Positions 44,692 through 53,426 are shown, numbered from the stretch's first letter. The stretch is DNA of 64,000 bases from Candidatus Anammoxibacter sp. (GCA_021777055.1 JAIQZO010000036.1:124001-188000); one strand, 5' to 3'. Made by a program: numbers and translations. The notes: generated from the letters alone by a model not told the origin.

Positions 44692-44762
44692 CTCTAATGA
44701 ATACACATGCAATAATTAATGTTACTTGCATGCACAATTTATTACATGCTGGTTCATTAGAG
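44692..44762. repeat. Palindromic repeat D, copy 2
   Basis: CTCTAATGAA (44692-44701) pairs perfectly with TTCATTAGAG (44753-44762); inside, CATGCAATAATT is nearly complementary to AATTTATTACATG. It lies just upstream of pabB, as copy 1 lies upstream of the aminotransferase. Confidence 0.6.
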
Positions 44763-44874
44763 ATTTTGTAGCTTTTGTAGAATATAGAATTTTGAAGACT
44801 GGTATCATAAGATATCATAGACTTGTAGTTATCTTACCATGTTATTAATAGTAAAATTGTACCAATTAACCGAC

Positions 44875-45116
44875 TTAACTTTTTATTAATCTGGCGCATA
44901 TCTATTGTTAAGTTATTTGTAACAGTATAGTTACTGGTTACTTGATACTCGATGCTTGTTAATTTATTCAACCGGCTTTAAATGTTATTTTTTTAATCTA
45001 AATCGTCTTTTTTTCATGTTGCACCTTGACTGGGAACCTAGAAATGTAACTATTTACCAGTATCTAGAATCCAGTATCCAGCATCTACTATTTTGGTTGC
45101 GGCTTTGCCGCACTAT
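44875..45116 (+). repeat. Dispersed repeat A, copy 2
   Basis: Contains GTAACAGTATAGTTACTGGT, TTACTTGATACTCGATGCTT, CATGTTGCACCTTGAC, AACTATTTACCAGTATCTAG and GGTTGCGGCTTTGCCGC in the order seen at 58470-58733. Its left end is diverged. It directly abuts a family B copy. Confidence 0.75.
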
Positions 45117-45339
45117 TGTATTACTTTATAAAAACTTCTTTTTTTAAAGGTTTTGTTGTTTTTATGGAATAGAGAATTCATGAGCTAGGAGTAAGTACAA
45201 CAGAAAGCAATTGTTGAAAAACAGATATAATTTTACGTTAAATAACATAGTGAAATAACTACAAATATATGCTTTATCCTGAATTCTGTCTCCTGAATTC
45301 TCTATTCCCAATTTGGTTGCGGCGTCGCCGCTTTATGGT
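45112..45339 (+). repeat. Dispersed repeat B, copy 2
   Basis: Starts CTATTGTATTACTTTATAAA, then AAACTTCTTTTTTTAAAG, CCTGAATTCTGTCTCCTGAA and GGTTGCGGCGTCGCCGC. It overlaps the hairpin end of repeat A copy 2, giving an A-B composite of about 465 bp between pabB and cbiL. Confidence 0.75.
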
Positions 45340-45415
45340 ATAATAGCCCAAAATCAGTGGGAATTCTAACTAATATGGCAAGAACTTAGCAAGCGCAAAA
45401 CATATAAGCAGAAAA

Positions 45416-46156
45416 ATGAACATACATAATAACGAAAACAAGAATACAACATACGGAAATTTCTATGGAATTGGAATAGGCCCCGGTGACCCTGAACTAT
45501 TAACGTTAAAGGCTGTAAGAGTAATAGAGAAAGCAGACTATATATTTGTCCCAAAGGCCAGCTTTAAAAATGAAAGCCTGGCACTGGATATAGTAAAAGA
45601 GTTCGTTAAAGGAAAAGAGATCTGCGAACAGGTTTATCCTATGACCAAGGACAAGTCGGTCCTGAATAACGCATGGTTCAACGCCGCAAAAGAGATTGCT
45701 GAAAAGATTACCGGAGGCAGCAGCGCTGCTTACCTTACCCTTGGAGATCCATTTACATTCAGCACATATATATATCTATTACAGAACATCCATAAGCTAA
45801 TACCAAACGAAAACATTGAAACCATACCGGGTATAACGTCATACAATGCCGCAGCATGCATGGCAAACTTCCCGCTTATAGAAAGTAGCATGAAATTGGC
45901 TGTAGTACCTGTATCAAAGAACATAGAGGAACTTCGTCCAATCTTACAGTCATTTGATACAGTAGTCTTAATGAAGGTAGCGAAAAAACTTGATGCTGTA
46001 ATTGATCTGTTAGAAGAGTTAAATCTCATGGATTCTAGCCTGTTTGCCTCGTACGTGGGGCAGAAAAATTCGTTTATTACAAGAAATCTGACAGAATTAA
46101 AAGGAGAAGGTAAAGGGTATATGTCTGTTATTATCGTATCATCAATTAAACTGTAA
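45416..46156 (+). CDS. cbiL: Precorrin-2 / cobalt-factor II C20-methyltransferase
   Basis: This 246-residue tetrapyrrole methylase starts FYGIGIGPGDPELLTLKAVRVIEKADYIFVPKAS, the CobI/CbiL signature. Later motifs are AYLTLGDPFTFSTYIYLL, TIPGITSYNAAACMANFPL, FDTVVLMKVAKKLDAVI and KGYMSVIIV. It adds the C20 methyl group in corrin synthesis. The first 13 residues (Asn-rich) may be a mis-chosen start, but no better internal Met exists. cbiE lies at 24472, so cobalamin genes are scattered. Confidence 0.9.
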   Translation: MNIHNNENKNTTYGNFYGIGIGPGDPELLTLKAVRVIEKADYIFVPKASFKNESLALDIVKEFVKGKEICEQVYPMTKDKSVLNNAWFNAAKEIAEKITGGSSAAYLTLGDPFTFSTYIYLLQNIHKLIPNENIETIPGITSYNAAACMANFPLIESSMKLAVVPVSKNIEELRPILQSFDTVVLMKVAKKLDAVIDLLEELNLMDSSLFASYVGQKNSFITRNLTELKGEGKGYMSVIIVSSIKL

Positions 46157-46198
46157 GATTATAATATCATACTCCGATGCTTATGATTTGGCACATAA

Positions 46199-46408
46199 GA
46201 GTCAATAGCTGACGAAATCAACCAATTTGCTCAAGAACATGTCTCTGATATAGACCTGACAACACCCGCAAAATCAGACATCAAATAACTTCGCCGCCGT
46301 TTAGAATCTATCGTACGCACTACAATCAAAGAAGGATGGTCCATATTTCAACTAATTGCAGACCATAAAACTGGACGTAAGGCCATAATACTGGAAGTGC
46401 GGCCGTAA
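46199..46408 (+). pseudogene. Decayed ORF of unknown family
   Basis: A 70-codon frame with one internal TAA and no start codon reads ESIADEINQFAQEHVSDIDL, TTPAKSDIK, stop, LRRRLESIVRTTIKEGWSIF and QLIADHKTGRKAI. The composition is protein-like on both sides of the stop in the same frame, which suggests a gene remnant. I cannot name the family. The rest of 46409-46661 has no structure I can identify. Confidence 0.35.
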
Positions 46409-46661
46409 TAGGATAGTACCTTATTTATAGATGGCACCGACAAGAGAGTATTAAACTTTCGTTTTGAGAAAAAGTGAACCGATTATCAGTTGAAAGGAAC
46501 GCGACAATACCATACATAGCGTAAGCCACTGCGCCACAATGAAAATAGTTACTACTCTATCTGGTTGTTAGATAATGAATACCGAATAGGACATCTACCT
46601 CTTATTTTCCACAATACCTAAAAGATTTTGTTCACAAAAAGGAAAAATTTCTATTTTTTGC

Positions 46662-46681
46662 TTTACTCACCGGTTAGTTAA
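46662..46681 (+). promoter_or_regulatory. Likely TetR-family operator upstream of the regulator gene
   Basis: TTTACTCACCGGTTAGTTAA is a near-palindrome centred on ACCGGT, ending 15 bp before the TetR ATG. A related site lies at 47304-47323 beyond the gene. Imperfect ACCGGT-centred palindromes are common TetR-family operators. Autoregulation is inferred. Confidence 0.55.
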
Positions 46682-46696
46682 TATTATAATTCTACT

Positions 46697-47287
46697 ATGA
46701 CTCAAAAACCAAAACCAATTAAAGCGAAGGACAAGATTCTTGCAGCCGCATCGGATTTGTTTTATAGACAGGGATATCAAGCCACAGTGGTTAACCAGAT
46801 TATTAATGCATCCGGGGTTTCAAAACCTACTTTTTATACCCATTATAAATCTAAAGAAGAACTTTGTCTGATTTATTTAAAGGAACAACACGCAATACAG
46901 CTTAATGTAACAAATGATATTATTCGTTCCCAAAAAACTCCTTATGACAGATTTATGGCAAGTATTAAATTTCTTGAAGATAGAGTAGTTTCCCTTAATT
47001 ACAGGGGTTGTGCGTTCTTTAATGTGATCTCAGAAATCGGTGATCCTGAGAATGCAATCTTTAAAGAAGCTATAAACTTTAATAATAACATAAAGACTAT
47101 TCTAAAAAATGTAACACTGGACCTTATTCAGTCAGAACCAAAGTATAAAGACCTTGACGCTGACTATATATCAGACACCTATTACATAATTCTTAGCGGC
47201 GCAATTGTTGCAGCACAAGAATATAGAGACACCTGGCCGTTTAAAAGATCGGTAAAAGCAATAGAAACTCTGATAGATGTAAGGTAA
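46697..47287 (+). CDS. TetR/AcrR-family transcriptional regulator
   Basis: This 196-residue protein has the TetR helix-turn-helix at about 12-58: KDKILAAASDLFYRQGYQATVVNQIINASGVSKPTFYTHYKSKEELC. The C-terminal ligand domain has VVSLNYRGCAFFNVISEIGDPENAIFKEA. It probably represses itself and the methyltransferase gene downstream through the two related palindromes. The ligand is unknown; the gene starts 300 bp before the methyltransferase. Confidence 0.9.
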   Translation: MTQKPKPIKAKDKILAAASDLFYRQGYQATVVNQIINASGVSKPTFYTHYKSKEELCLIYLKEQHAIQLNVTNDIIRSQKTPYDRFMASIKFLEDRVVSLNYRGCAFFNVISEIGDPENAIFKEAINFNNNIKTILKNVTLDLIQSEPKYKDLDADYISDTYYIILSGAIVAAQEYRDTWPFKRSVKAIETLIDVR

Positions 47288-47303
47288 AATTTTTTTACCA
47301 TAG

Positions 47304-47323
47304 TTTACTTACCGTTAAGTTAT
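47304..47323 (+). promoter_or_regulatory. Second TetR-like operator, upstream of the methyltransferase
   Basis: TTTACTTACCGTTAAGTTAT matches the upstream site at 46662 in about 16 of 20 positions and contains ACTTA/TAAGT arms. It lies 17 bp after tetR and about 255 bp before the methyltransferase start. Confidence 0.5.
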
Positions 47324-47578
47324 TTCACATAGCCAAAAAGATACTTTTTCGCTATACAATTTTATTGGTAATTTGATTTAGGATTTGAAACCGTACGGAA
47401 TATTCACCAGATTATATTCTGCATGTTTTTTCTATTTTACGTAAATCGTCCTTTTTAGAATGTTATCTTAGGATAATAATAACTTTTAAAATAATTAGAG
47501 ATAATTATGATAGATTTACTTTTATGATTTTATATTGTATTTTTAGAAACACTAAAATAATTAGTTAAAGGATTGAGA

Positions 47579-48631
47579 ATGGATAAGAAGAAAATGGAAG
47601 ATACCGCTTTACGTGTAATTGGAGATATGGGCGGTGCTTTTTCAATGGCTTTAGGATATATCGGTGACAGATTAGGCCTTTTTAAGGCAATGTCAGGAGC
47701 TGGCAAGTTAAGCAGTATAGCATTGGCAGATAAAACAGGTTTAAATGAACGTTACGTCCGCGAATGGGCAAATGCAATGGTTGCAGCTGAGTACATAGAA
47801 TACGAGGAAGAGTCCCACGAATTTTTCATGACAGATGAACAATCTGCGGTACTTGCAGATGAAGATAGCCCTATGTTTGTTGGAGGAGCATTCCATTTTA
47901 CGGTCCCTTCAATACTCAATACAAAGAAAATTATGCAGATCTTTAAAGACGGCGGTGGCATTCCATACTCAGACATCGGAGATGAGATTCCAGAAGCAAT
48001 TGAACGGCTTTTTCGTCCAGGATATGTCAATTTCTTAACCAGAGATTGGTTAGCCTCAGTACCTGGGCTGATAAACAGACTGGAAAATAGCGCAAAAGTG
48101 GTTGATGTGGGATGTGGCTGCGGACAATCTTCCATAGCAATGGCAGAAGCTTTTCCCAACACAAAAGTATTGGGGATAGATTACAACCCCCCAAGCATTA
48201 AGAGAGCAAATGATTTGGCAAAGGCTAAAGGTCTTAAAAATGTAGAGTTTTTGGAAGCCCCTGCACATGAAATCCCTAATAATGAAAACTATGATCTGGT
48301 TTGCAGTTTTGATTGTATTCATGATATGGTTGATCCACGTTTGACTTTAAAAGCCATTCGCGGCGCTATGAGTGATGATGGATTTTATGTATGGTCCGAA
48401 CCAAATGTGCATGAGAACCCTTTAAAACGCCGTGACCCTGTCGGTAAGGCCTTTTCTGCCCTTAGCCCACTTCATTGCATGACCGTATCCCTTGCGTATG
48501 GAGGCGAAGGGTTAGGTACTGTTATCGGAGAAACAGCAATTATGAAACTAGCAAGGGAAGCAGAGTTTTCATCCATAGAAAAATTATCTATTGAACACCC
48601 GTTAAATCAATTTTTTGCATTAAAGCCGTAA
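47579..48631 (+). CDS. Class I SAM-dependent methyltransferase with N-terminal winged helix
   Basis: The start is ATG 47579, eight bases after AAAGGA (an upstream TTG is less likely); 350 residues. A winged-helix-type N-terminal region (GYIGDRLGLFKAMSGAGKLSSIALADKTGLNERYVREW) precedes the Rossmann methyltransferase with VVDVGCGCGQSSIAMAEAFPNTKVLGIDYNPPSI (motif I-II), CSFDCIHDMVDP, and a final LSIEHPLNQFFALKP. The layout resembles O-methyltransferase-like and Rv2258-type proteins. The substrate is unknown. Probable control is by the TetR regulator upstream. Confidence 0.83.
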   Translation: MDKKKMEDTALRVIGDMGGAFSMALGYIGDRLGLFKAMSGAGKLSSIALADKTGLNERYVREWANAMVAAEYIEYEEESHEFFMTDEQSAVLADEDSPMFVGGAFHFTVPSILNTKKIMQIFKDGGGIPYSDIGDEIPEAIERLFRPGYVNFLTRDWLASVPGLINRLENSAKVVDVGCGCGQSSIAMAEAFPNTKVLGIDYNPPSIKRANDLAKAKGLKNVEFLEAPAHEIPNNENYDLVCSFDCIHDMVDPRLTLKAIRGAMSDDGFYVWSEPNVHENPLKRRDPVGKAFSALSPLHCMTVSLAYGGEGLGTVIGETAIMKLAREAEFSSIEKLSIEHPLNQFFALKP

Positions 48632-48711
48632 GAAAAAATAATTAAATGTTTTGGCAATGGTGTTTAAGTAATGTTGAAATTTACTTTAACTAATTAGCTG
48701 ATCATAAATGC

Positions 48712-48741
48712 GAGAAGGCCCTCTTTAACAAGGGCCTTCTC
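48712..48741. terminator. Strong bidirectional terminator
   Basis: GAGAAGGCCCT and AGGGCCTTCTC form an 11-bp perfect stem with an eight-base loop, followed by TAAAAAAA. It lies between the convergent methyltransferase and thrombospondin-repeat genes. Confidence 0.85.
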
Positions 48742-48763
48742 TAAAAAAATCTGCTTATCAAAC

Positions 48764-49720
48764 TTATTGAACAGTTGGATCTAAGGGATCAATATCCGAG
48801 CCGTCTAATACACCATCACCATCTGTATCGTCGTCATTAGGATCTGTTCCCAGGGTTACTTCCTCATCGTCATTCAGGCCATCACCATCAGAATCAGAAT
48901 TGCACGGATCAGTTCCAAAATCTCTTACTTCCTCAAGATCTGTAAGGCCATCACCATCTTCATCACCACTTCCATCACGATTCATTACGCCATCATCATT
49001 GGCATCTTTTAAAGCAACAAGGATCAAGGACTCCGACTCAAAAAGAGGTGCTAGCGGAATTCCTGTAACTGGATCTTCTTTAGGTTCACCAGTTGCAGGG
49101 TCTAATTCAAGTACGACAGCCCCATCATTTAATGAAAGAAGGCCACAAGATGTAGGTTTATACTTTTCATTCCTTCTACCAGGGCTTTTTCTAGTAGTAA
49201 CTATAACGTTAATCATAGAGTTAATTAATGTTGGATCCGGTGTCCATTCAATAATTGTAGCGCTCTTATTATTAGCTTTTTTGTTGGCTGGCATAACACT
49301 TATAGTCCCAGTCCCCACATTTCCATCATCACCGCCACCAAATCCATTCGTTATTAGTTGACCTGCCACATTAATAACTTGCCACTCAGCTGGAATTGCA
49401 TCGAAAACAATGACTTCATCATTATTAGAATTTGTATAATCAATTTTAAATTCATATTCAGTAGTACTTGACTTACCTGCTTCAACAACAATATCAATTC
49501 CATCCATGTTGTCAAAATCAGGGCCATCAACAATAGTTTTGACAATACCATCTGGTGTTTGAGCATAAAGGTTATGTACAGACGGCAATATAGACAATGC
49601 CATAAGACCAAGACAACCTATAGAACCAATAAAGAATCCTTTAAAACTTTTATTCGCAAGTTTGTTGTTATCATTTTTTCCATAAAGTTTGTTTTCTTTA
49701 CTTGAATTGAATATGTTCAT
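48764..49720 (-). CDS. Exported protein with thrombospondin type 3 calcium-binding repeats
   Basis: This 318-residue protein has a late signal/anchor segment at about 27-52 (GFFIGSIGCLGLMALSILPSVHNLYAQ). A beta-rich domain (about 60-230) is followed by Asp-rich TSP3-type repeats: DANDDGVMNRDGSGDEDGDG, DSDGDGLNDDEEV, DDDTDGDGVLDGSDIDPLDP. The DxDxDG units bind calcium. It is likely secreted or surface-attached, perhaps in adhesion or cell-wall organisation. I do not recognise the middle domain. Confidence 0.8.
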   Translation of the reverse strand: MNIFNSSKENKLYGKNDNNKLANKSFKGFFIGSIGCLGLMALSILPSVHNLYAQTPDGIVKTIVDGPDFDNMDGIDIVVEAGKSSTTEYEFKIDYTNSNNDEVIVFDAIPAEWQVINVAGQLITNGFGGGDDGNVGTGTISVMPANKKANNKSATIIEWTPDPTLINSMINVIVTTRKSPGRRNEKYKPTSCGLLSLNDGAVVLELDPATGEPKEDPVTGIPLAPLFESESLILVALKDANDDGVMNRDGSGDEDGDGLTDLEEVRDFGTDPCNSDSDGDGLNDDEEVTLGTDPNDDDTDGDGVLDGSDIDPLDPTVQ

Positions 49721-50033
49721 TTTCCTTTAGCTCCTATCTAATAATTAACAAAAAAAATAATTTAATTTTAACTATGGTAGAAAATTTATAACCTCCTTTC
49801 TTTTTCGATTGAAAAGTATTTGTAATTGTATAAAAAGTCACATAAAACATCTGGATTATACATTGAACATTTATTAAACATTGTGACATTTGTCACATTC
49901 TGAACTATTTCCCATTTTAAGTAGTAGTGAGTGGAATTTTTTTATGTAAGAATAAGTACAAAAAACGCAAGAAAAGACAAGAATACAGGGTATTTAAGAC
50001 GTTAAAGGGTGTAAAATATGATCTTTAAATGAA

Positions 50034-50396
50034 ATGATATCAAAAAAAAGTTTTGGAAAGATTCTAAAAAAACAGTATACATAAGAACTGATCTACAAAC
50101 TTTCTGAAGAATTTACAGCAACAATGAAAGAAGCACATTGTTAAGCATGTAAGTCCTGTTTCAAATAATTCATAGGATCATATGAGAAAATTGACGAGAC
50201 AATAGAAGTCAACGGTGAGAAATTAAAGTTCAAGACAGAAAGTGAAAATAGTTTCATAACACCATTTTGAGATATTAAGATAGGAATGAGACTTTACCAG
50301 CCATATCAAGAAGGTCAAAGTTATATCCAATTGAAAAAACGATGGAGCATTTTAAATGAATTTTCAACGATTGAGATAGTTATCAGGAAGTATTAA
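50034..50396 (+). pseudogene. Possible decayed ORF with four in-frame stops
   Basis: From ATG 50034 one frame of 121 codons has four internal stops but protein-like segments: ELIYKLSEEFTATMKEAHC, ACKSC, SYEKIDETIEVNGEKLKFKT, and MRLYQPYQEGQSYIQLKKRW. Random AT-rich sequence would have about as many stops, so the case is weak and rests on composition. No family match is known to me. The rest of 49721-50434 shows no gene. Confidence 0.25.
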
Positions 50397-50434
50397 TTAC
50401 AACTTTAACAAAAAGAAAGTAAAAGTATAAGAAC

Positions 50435-50905
50435 ATGAATAACTTTGCATCAAAGAATATAGAGAGAATGTGGGATCAGATTGCGTTTTACGCCGATATG
50501 CTCTTAGGAATCTTAGATAAAGTCTCAGAGGAAAATCTGTGGTACAGGGAATTTAAAGGTACTAACTCCATAGGTAATTTGGCGCTTCATCTTACTGGTA
50601 ATTTAAATCATCGCATTGGTGTCGGGATAGGAGGACATTGTTATCAACGAGACCGCGATGCTGAGTTTAGAATGAAGGGTATACCAAAGAAAAAGTTAGT
50701 TAATATGTTAAACGAAGCTTTATCTCTTACGCAAGATGTCCTGAAATCAGTAACGAATGAACGGCTAGTTGAACCACACAATATACAACAGGAGTTTCCC
50801 GAAAAAGACATTGGTGATCTGATTGCAACTGTTGCAGTTCACTTTGGATATCATGTGGGGCAAGCAGTAACAAAGACGGCAAGACTTGAAAGTGAAAGAT
50901 TATGA
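50435..50905 (+). CDS. DinB-superfamily protein (DUF1572-like)
   Basis: This 156-residue four-helix bundle has histidines in the DinB positions: NLALHLTGNLNHRIG (first) and TVAVHFGYHVGQ (second and third), giving a predicted metal-binding triad. It is in the group that includes DinB and bacillithiol transferases; function is not known. It is 80 bp upstream of the third cupin gene on the same strand and may share its transcript. Confidence 0.8.
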   Translation: MNNFASKNIERMWDQIAFYADMLLGILDKVSEENLWYREFKGTNSIGNLALHLTGNLNHRIGVGIGGHCYQRDRDAEFRMKGIPKKKLVNMLNEALSLTQDVLKSVTNERLVEPHNIQQEFPEKDIGDLIATVAVHFGYHVGQAVTKTARLESERL

Positions 50906-50985
50906 TAGACATTGTTCTATTTTTTGCTTACCATTAATATAAGTAAGTTAAATTTTAAAACAGTATATTAATCAGGAGGTATACT

Positions 50986-51423
50986 ATGTTTACATCAAAA
51001 GATTTCCCAAAAGTGCCATCGGAGTTAAAGGCAGAGATGCCGGATGATGTTGAAACATTGATTCATAGACAGGTAAGAAAAACGGGTGTTGATAAGAAAT
51101 TTACAGCGGAAAGAAAGCATCCCATTGCAATGGCAGATTTACCGTCCGTAAAGTACAGCATTACATTTTCAGAAATCTCTCCTAAATCAGAAGGAAGGAA
51201 ACACCGTCATACATACCATGCCATAGCTATAATCACAAAGGGTAAAGGGTATGCTACTATTGAAGACAAAAAATTGGAATTCGAAGCAGGTGATATCTTT
51301 GAAGTACCGGTCTGGGCATGGCATCAGCTACACAATCCTAATGATGAGGTTGTTGAGTACCACACATTTGAGAATGCACCTGAGATGCTTAATTCAGGTA
51401 CGGCTCTTCGTGTAGAAGCTTAG
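50986..51423 (+). CDS. Cupin-domain protein (paralogue 3)
   Basis: This 145-residue protein is preceded by CAGGAGG. It shares the N-terminal LIHRQVRKTGVDKKFTAERKHPIAMADLPSV and the cupin motifs EGRKHRHTYHAIAIITKGKGYATIEDKK and AGDIFEVPVWAWHQLHN with the pair at 20743 and 21250. It ends FENAPEMLNSGTALRVEA instead of LLQNVGNIARREE. All three have HRH and HQ metal ligands. A metal-dependent binding or oxidative role is likely but undefined. Confidence 0.8.
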   Translation: MFTSKDFPKVPSELKAEMPDDVETLIHRQVRKTGVDKKFTAERKHPIAMADLPSVKYSITFSEISPKSEGRKHRHTYHAIAIITKGKGYATIEDKKLEFEAGDIFEVPVWAWHQLHNPNDEVVEYHTFENAPEMLNSGTALRVEA

Positions 51424-51451
51424 GTTTAGGACAAGGTGATTTACAAGATTT

Positions 51452-51479
51452 GTAGGGGTTCAAAATTTTGAACCCCTAC
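51452..51479. terminator. 28-bp palindrome at the cupin / hcp convergent junction (repeat C copy 2)
   Basis: GTAGGGGTTCAAAA is followed directly by TTTTGAACCCCTAC. It differs from copy 1 at 28861 only at two symmetric centre bases, a paired change that preserves the stem. Confidence 0.7.
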
Positions 51480-51563
51480 GGATTAAACAAATCTAACGTA
51501 AATCTAGACCTAAATACGTACGTCCATCAATTACGTCAAGAAGTTTTACAATACAAATTGTGT

Positions 51564-53210
51564 TTAAGCTAGTGCAGCCTTTAAATCAGCATCAGGTGTT
51601 GACACAGCCTTTATGTTAAACTTATCGATTAGTACCTGTAAAACATTTGGTGAAATAAATGCTGGTAACGATGGCCCAAGATATATATCTTTGAGTCCTA
51701 GTGCAAGCATAGATAAGAGTACGGCACACGCTTTTTGTTCATACCAGGATACTATATATGATAACGGCAGTGAGTTTACATCACATTTAAATGCATCTGA
51801 CAGTGCAAGCGCTATTTTAACAGCGGAGTAAGCGTCATTGCATTGTCCGCAGTCAAGAAGCCTTGGCAATCCCGCAACGGTTCCCAGATCCAATTTATTA
51901 AAGCGGTATTTCCCGCATCCTAGTGTTAAAATTGCTGTATCGGAAGGTGTCTTCTCTGCAAATTCTGTAAAGTAGTTTCTTCCTGATTTTGCGCCGTCAC
52001 AACCGCCAATTAAGAAGAAGTGTTTCAACTTTCCATCTTTAACTGCACCCACTATCTCATTTGCATAACTTAATGTGGCGTTTCGTCCGAACCCTATAGT
52101 TATTTTCTTCTCCGGTTCATCTTCAGTAAAACCTCCAAGCGCCAGTGCTTTTTCTATAACAGGAGAAAAGTCTTTCTTTCCGTTTGCATCGGCAATATGG
52201 GTAACTTCTGGCCAACCAACAACATATGATGAATATATTCTATCCTTATACCCTTCCATCGGCTTCATAAGACAGTTACTCGTCATTAATATGCTTCCAG
52301 GAACTCCATCAAACTCTTTTTGCTGATCCTGCCATGCGCCTCCAAAGTTTCCAATAAGATGTTTATACTTCTTTAATTCCGGATATGCGTTACACGGAAG
52401 CATTTCTCCGTGGGTATAAACGTTTATCCCTTTTCCTTCTGTTTGGGCAAGCAAATCATTCAAATCCCTTAAATCGTGTCCTGAAACAATTATAAATGGC
52501 CCTTTCTTTTGGCTTATTAAAACCTCAGTAGGTTCCGGATGTCCAAAAGTACCTGTATTTGCAGCATCCAGCAGTTCCATACATTTAATATTTGTGTTTC
52601 CAGCCTCCATATTAAGCCCGACGTAATCATCAGCACCCAGATCCCTGTTCAGTGTTGCCCCAAAAGCCTTAAACGAAAAATTTGTTATATCTTCATCATG
52701 TTTTCCCAAAACAATAGCATGATGATGATACGCCTCCATTCCCTTCACTCCGTATATAAGGAGCTCTCTTAACGAACGAATATCATCGTTTAATGTGTCA
52801 TCTAATACACCCAAATTCGGCCTGTCTGAGATTGCTAATATTTCGCTTTTTGTCTCTGGTGAAATAAAGTCCGCTCCGTCAGGTGCATCACTTACCTCTC
52901 CAGCGAGTTCCATCAATTGTTTCTTTACTTTATTTGCTCCTTTTATATACTCTTCAAACCTCTCTGCATCAAAATTTACATTAGTAAGGGTTGAGAATAT
53001 CGCCTCCGTAAAGAATTCACAAGACTCTTTAGGAATTTTATCTCCCTTATCAAGAATTTTTGTTCCGTAAAAGCCAATACCTTTGAGCATGTAAATCAGG
53101 ACATCCTGCATCTTTGCGACCTCAGGACTTTTGCCGCAGACCCCTGTCGTGGTGCACCCTTTATTACCAGCAGTCTGTTCGCATTGATAACAAAACATTG
53201 CATTTGACAT
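51564..53210 (-). CDS. hcp: Hybrid cluster protein / hydroxylamine reductase
   Basis: At 548 residues it starts MSNAMFCYQCEQTAGNKGCTTTGVCGKSPEV; cysteines at 7, 10, 19 and 25 (CX2CX8CX5C) bind the N-terminal [4Fe-4S] cluster of class I proteins. Later cysteines and acids of the hybrid [4Fe-2O-2S] cluster are in GGCDGAKSGRNYF, LGCGKYRFNK and LDCGQCNDAYSAVKIA. It reduces hydroxylamine in vitro and protects against NO by nitric oxide reduction. The upstream FNR-type box fits nitrosative or low-oxygen control. No Hcr reductase gene is next to it. Confidence 0.97.
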   Translation of the reverse strand: MSNAMFCYQCEQTAGNKGCTTTGVCGKSPEVAKMQDVLIYMLKGIGFYGTKILDKGDKIPKESCEFFTEAIFSTLTNVNFDAERFEEYIKGANKVKKQLMELAGEVSDAPDGADFISPETKSEILAISDRPNLGVLDDTLNDDIRSLRELLIYGVKGMEAYHHHAIVLGKHDEDITNFSFKAFGATLNRDLGADDYVGLNMEAGNTNIKCMELLDAANTGTFGHPEPTEVLISQKKGPFIIVSGHDLRDLNDLLAQTEGKGINVYTHGEMLPCNAYPELKKYKHLIGNFGGAWQDQQKEFDGVPGSILMTSNCLMKPMEGYKDRIYSSYVVGWPEVTHIADANGKKDFSPVIEKALALGGFTEDEPEKKITIGFGRNATLSYANEIVGAVKDGKLKHFFLIGGCDGAKSGRNYFTEFAEKTPSDTAILTLGCGKYRFNKLDLGTVAGLPRLLDCGQCNDAYSAVKIALALSDAFKCDVNSLPLSYIVSWYEQKACAVLLSMLALGLKDIYLGPSLPAFISPNVLQVLIDKFNIKAVSTPDADLKAALA

Positions 53211-53307
53211 AATTAAATCTCCTCAATTCTTAAAAAATGAAAAAGAAAAAACAACTTTATTAAATTTAATTTCTCTATGTATTGTAACTTTTTTTCATGA
53301 TAATTCA

Positions 53308-53321
53308 TTGACCTAAATCAA
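53308..53321 (-). promoter_or_regulatory. FNR/Crp-family binding site upstream of hcp
   Basis: TTGACCTAAATCAA matches the FNR-type half-sites TTGAY-N4-RTCAA with nine of ten conserved positions. It lies about 98 bp upstream of the hcp start and 106 bp before the sigma factor. Crp/Fnr regulators such as FNR, NNR or HcpR commonly control hcp. Regulator identity is inferred. Confidence 0.55.
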
Positions 53322-53426
53322 GTTTTAAAATTTTTTCAAAGGATTTCCAATTATCAGACGTCTAACAGTAAATCAACTTATACTTTCAGCGATAATAGAT
53401 TGTATGTTGTTTTCGTTGAATGTAAA

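Noticed and set aside
48900..49361. Plus-strand ORF of 153 codons
   Set aside because: It is the reverse-strand shadow of the Asp-rich repeat protein; Ser/Pro-rich translation without family features.
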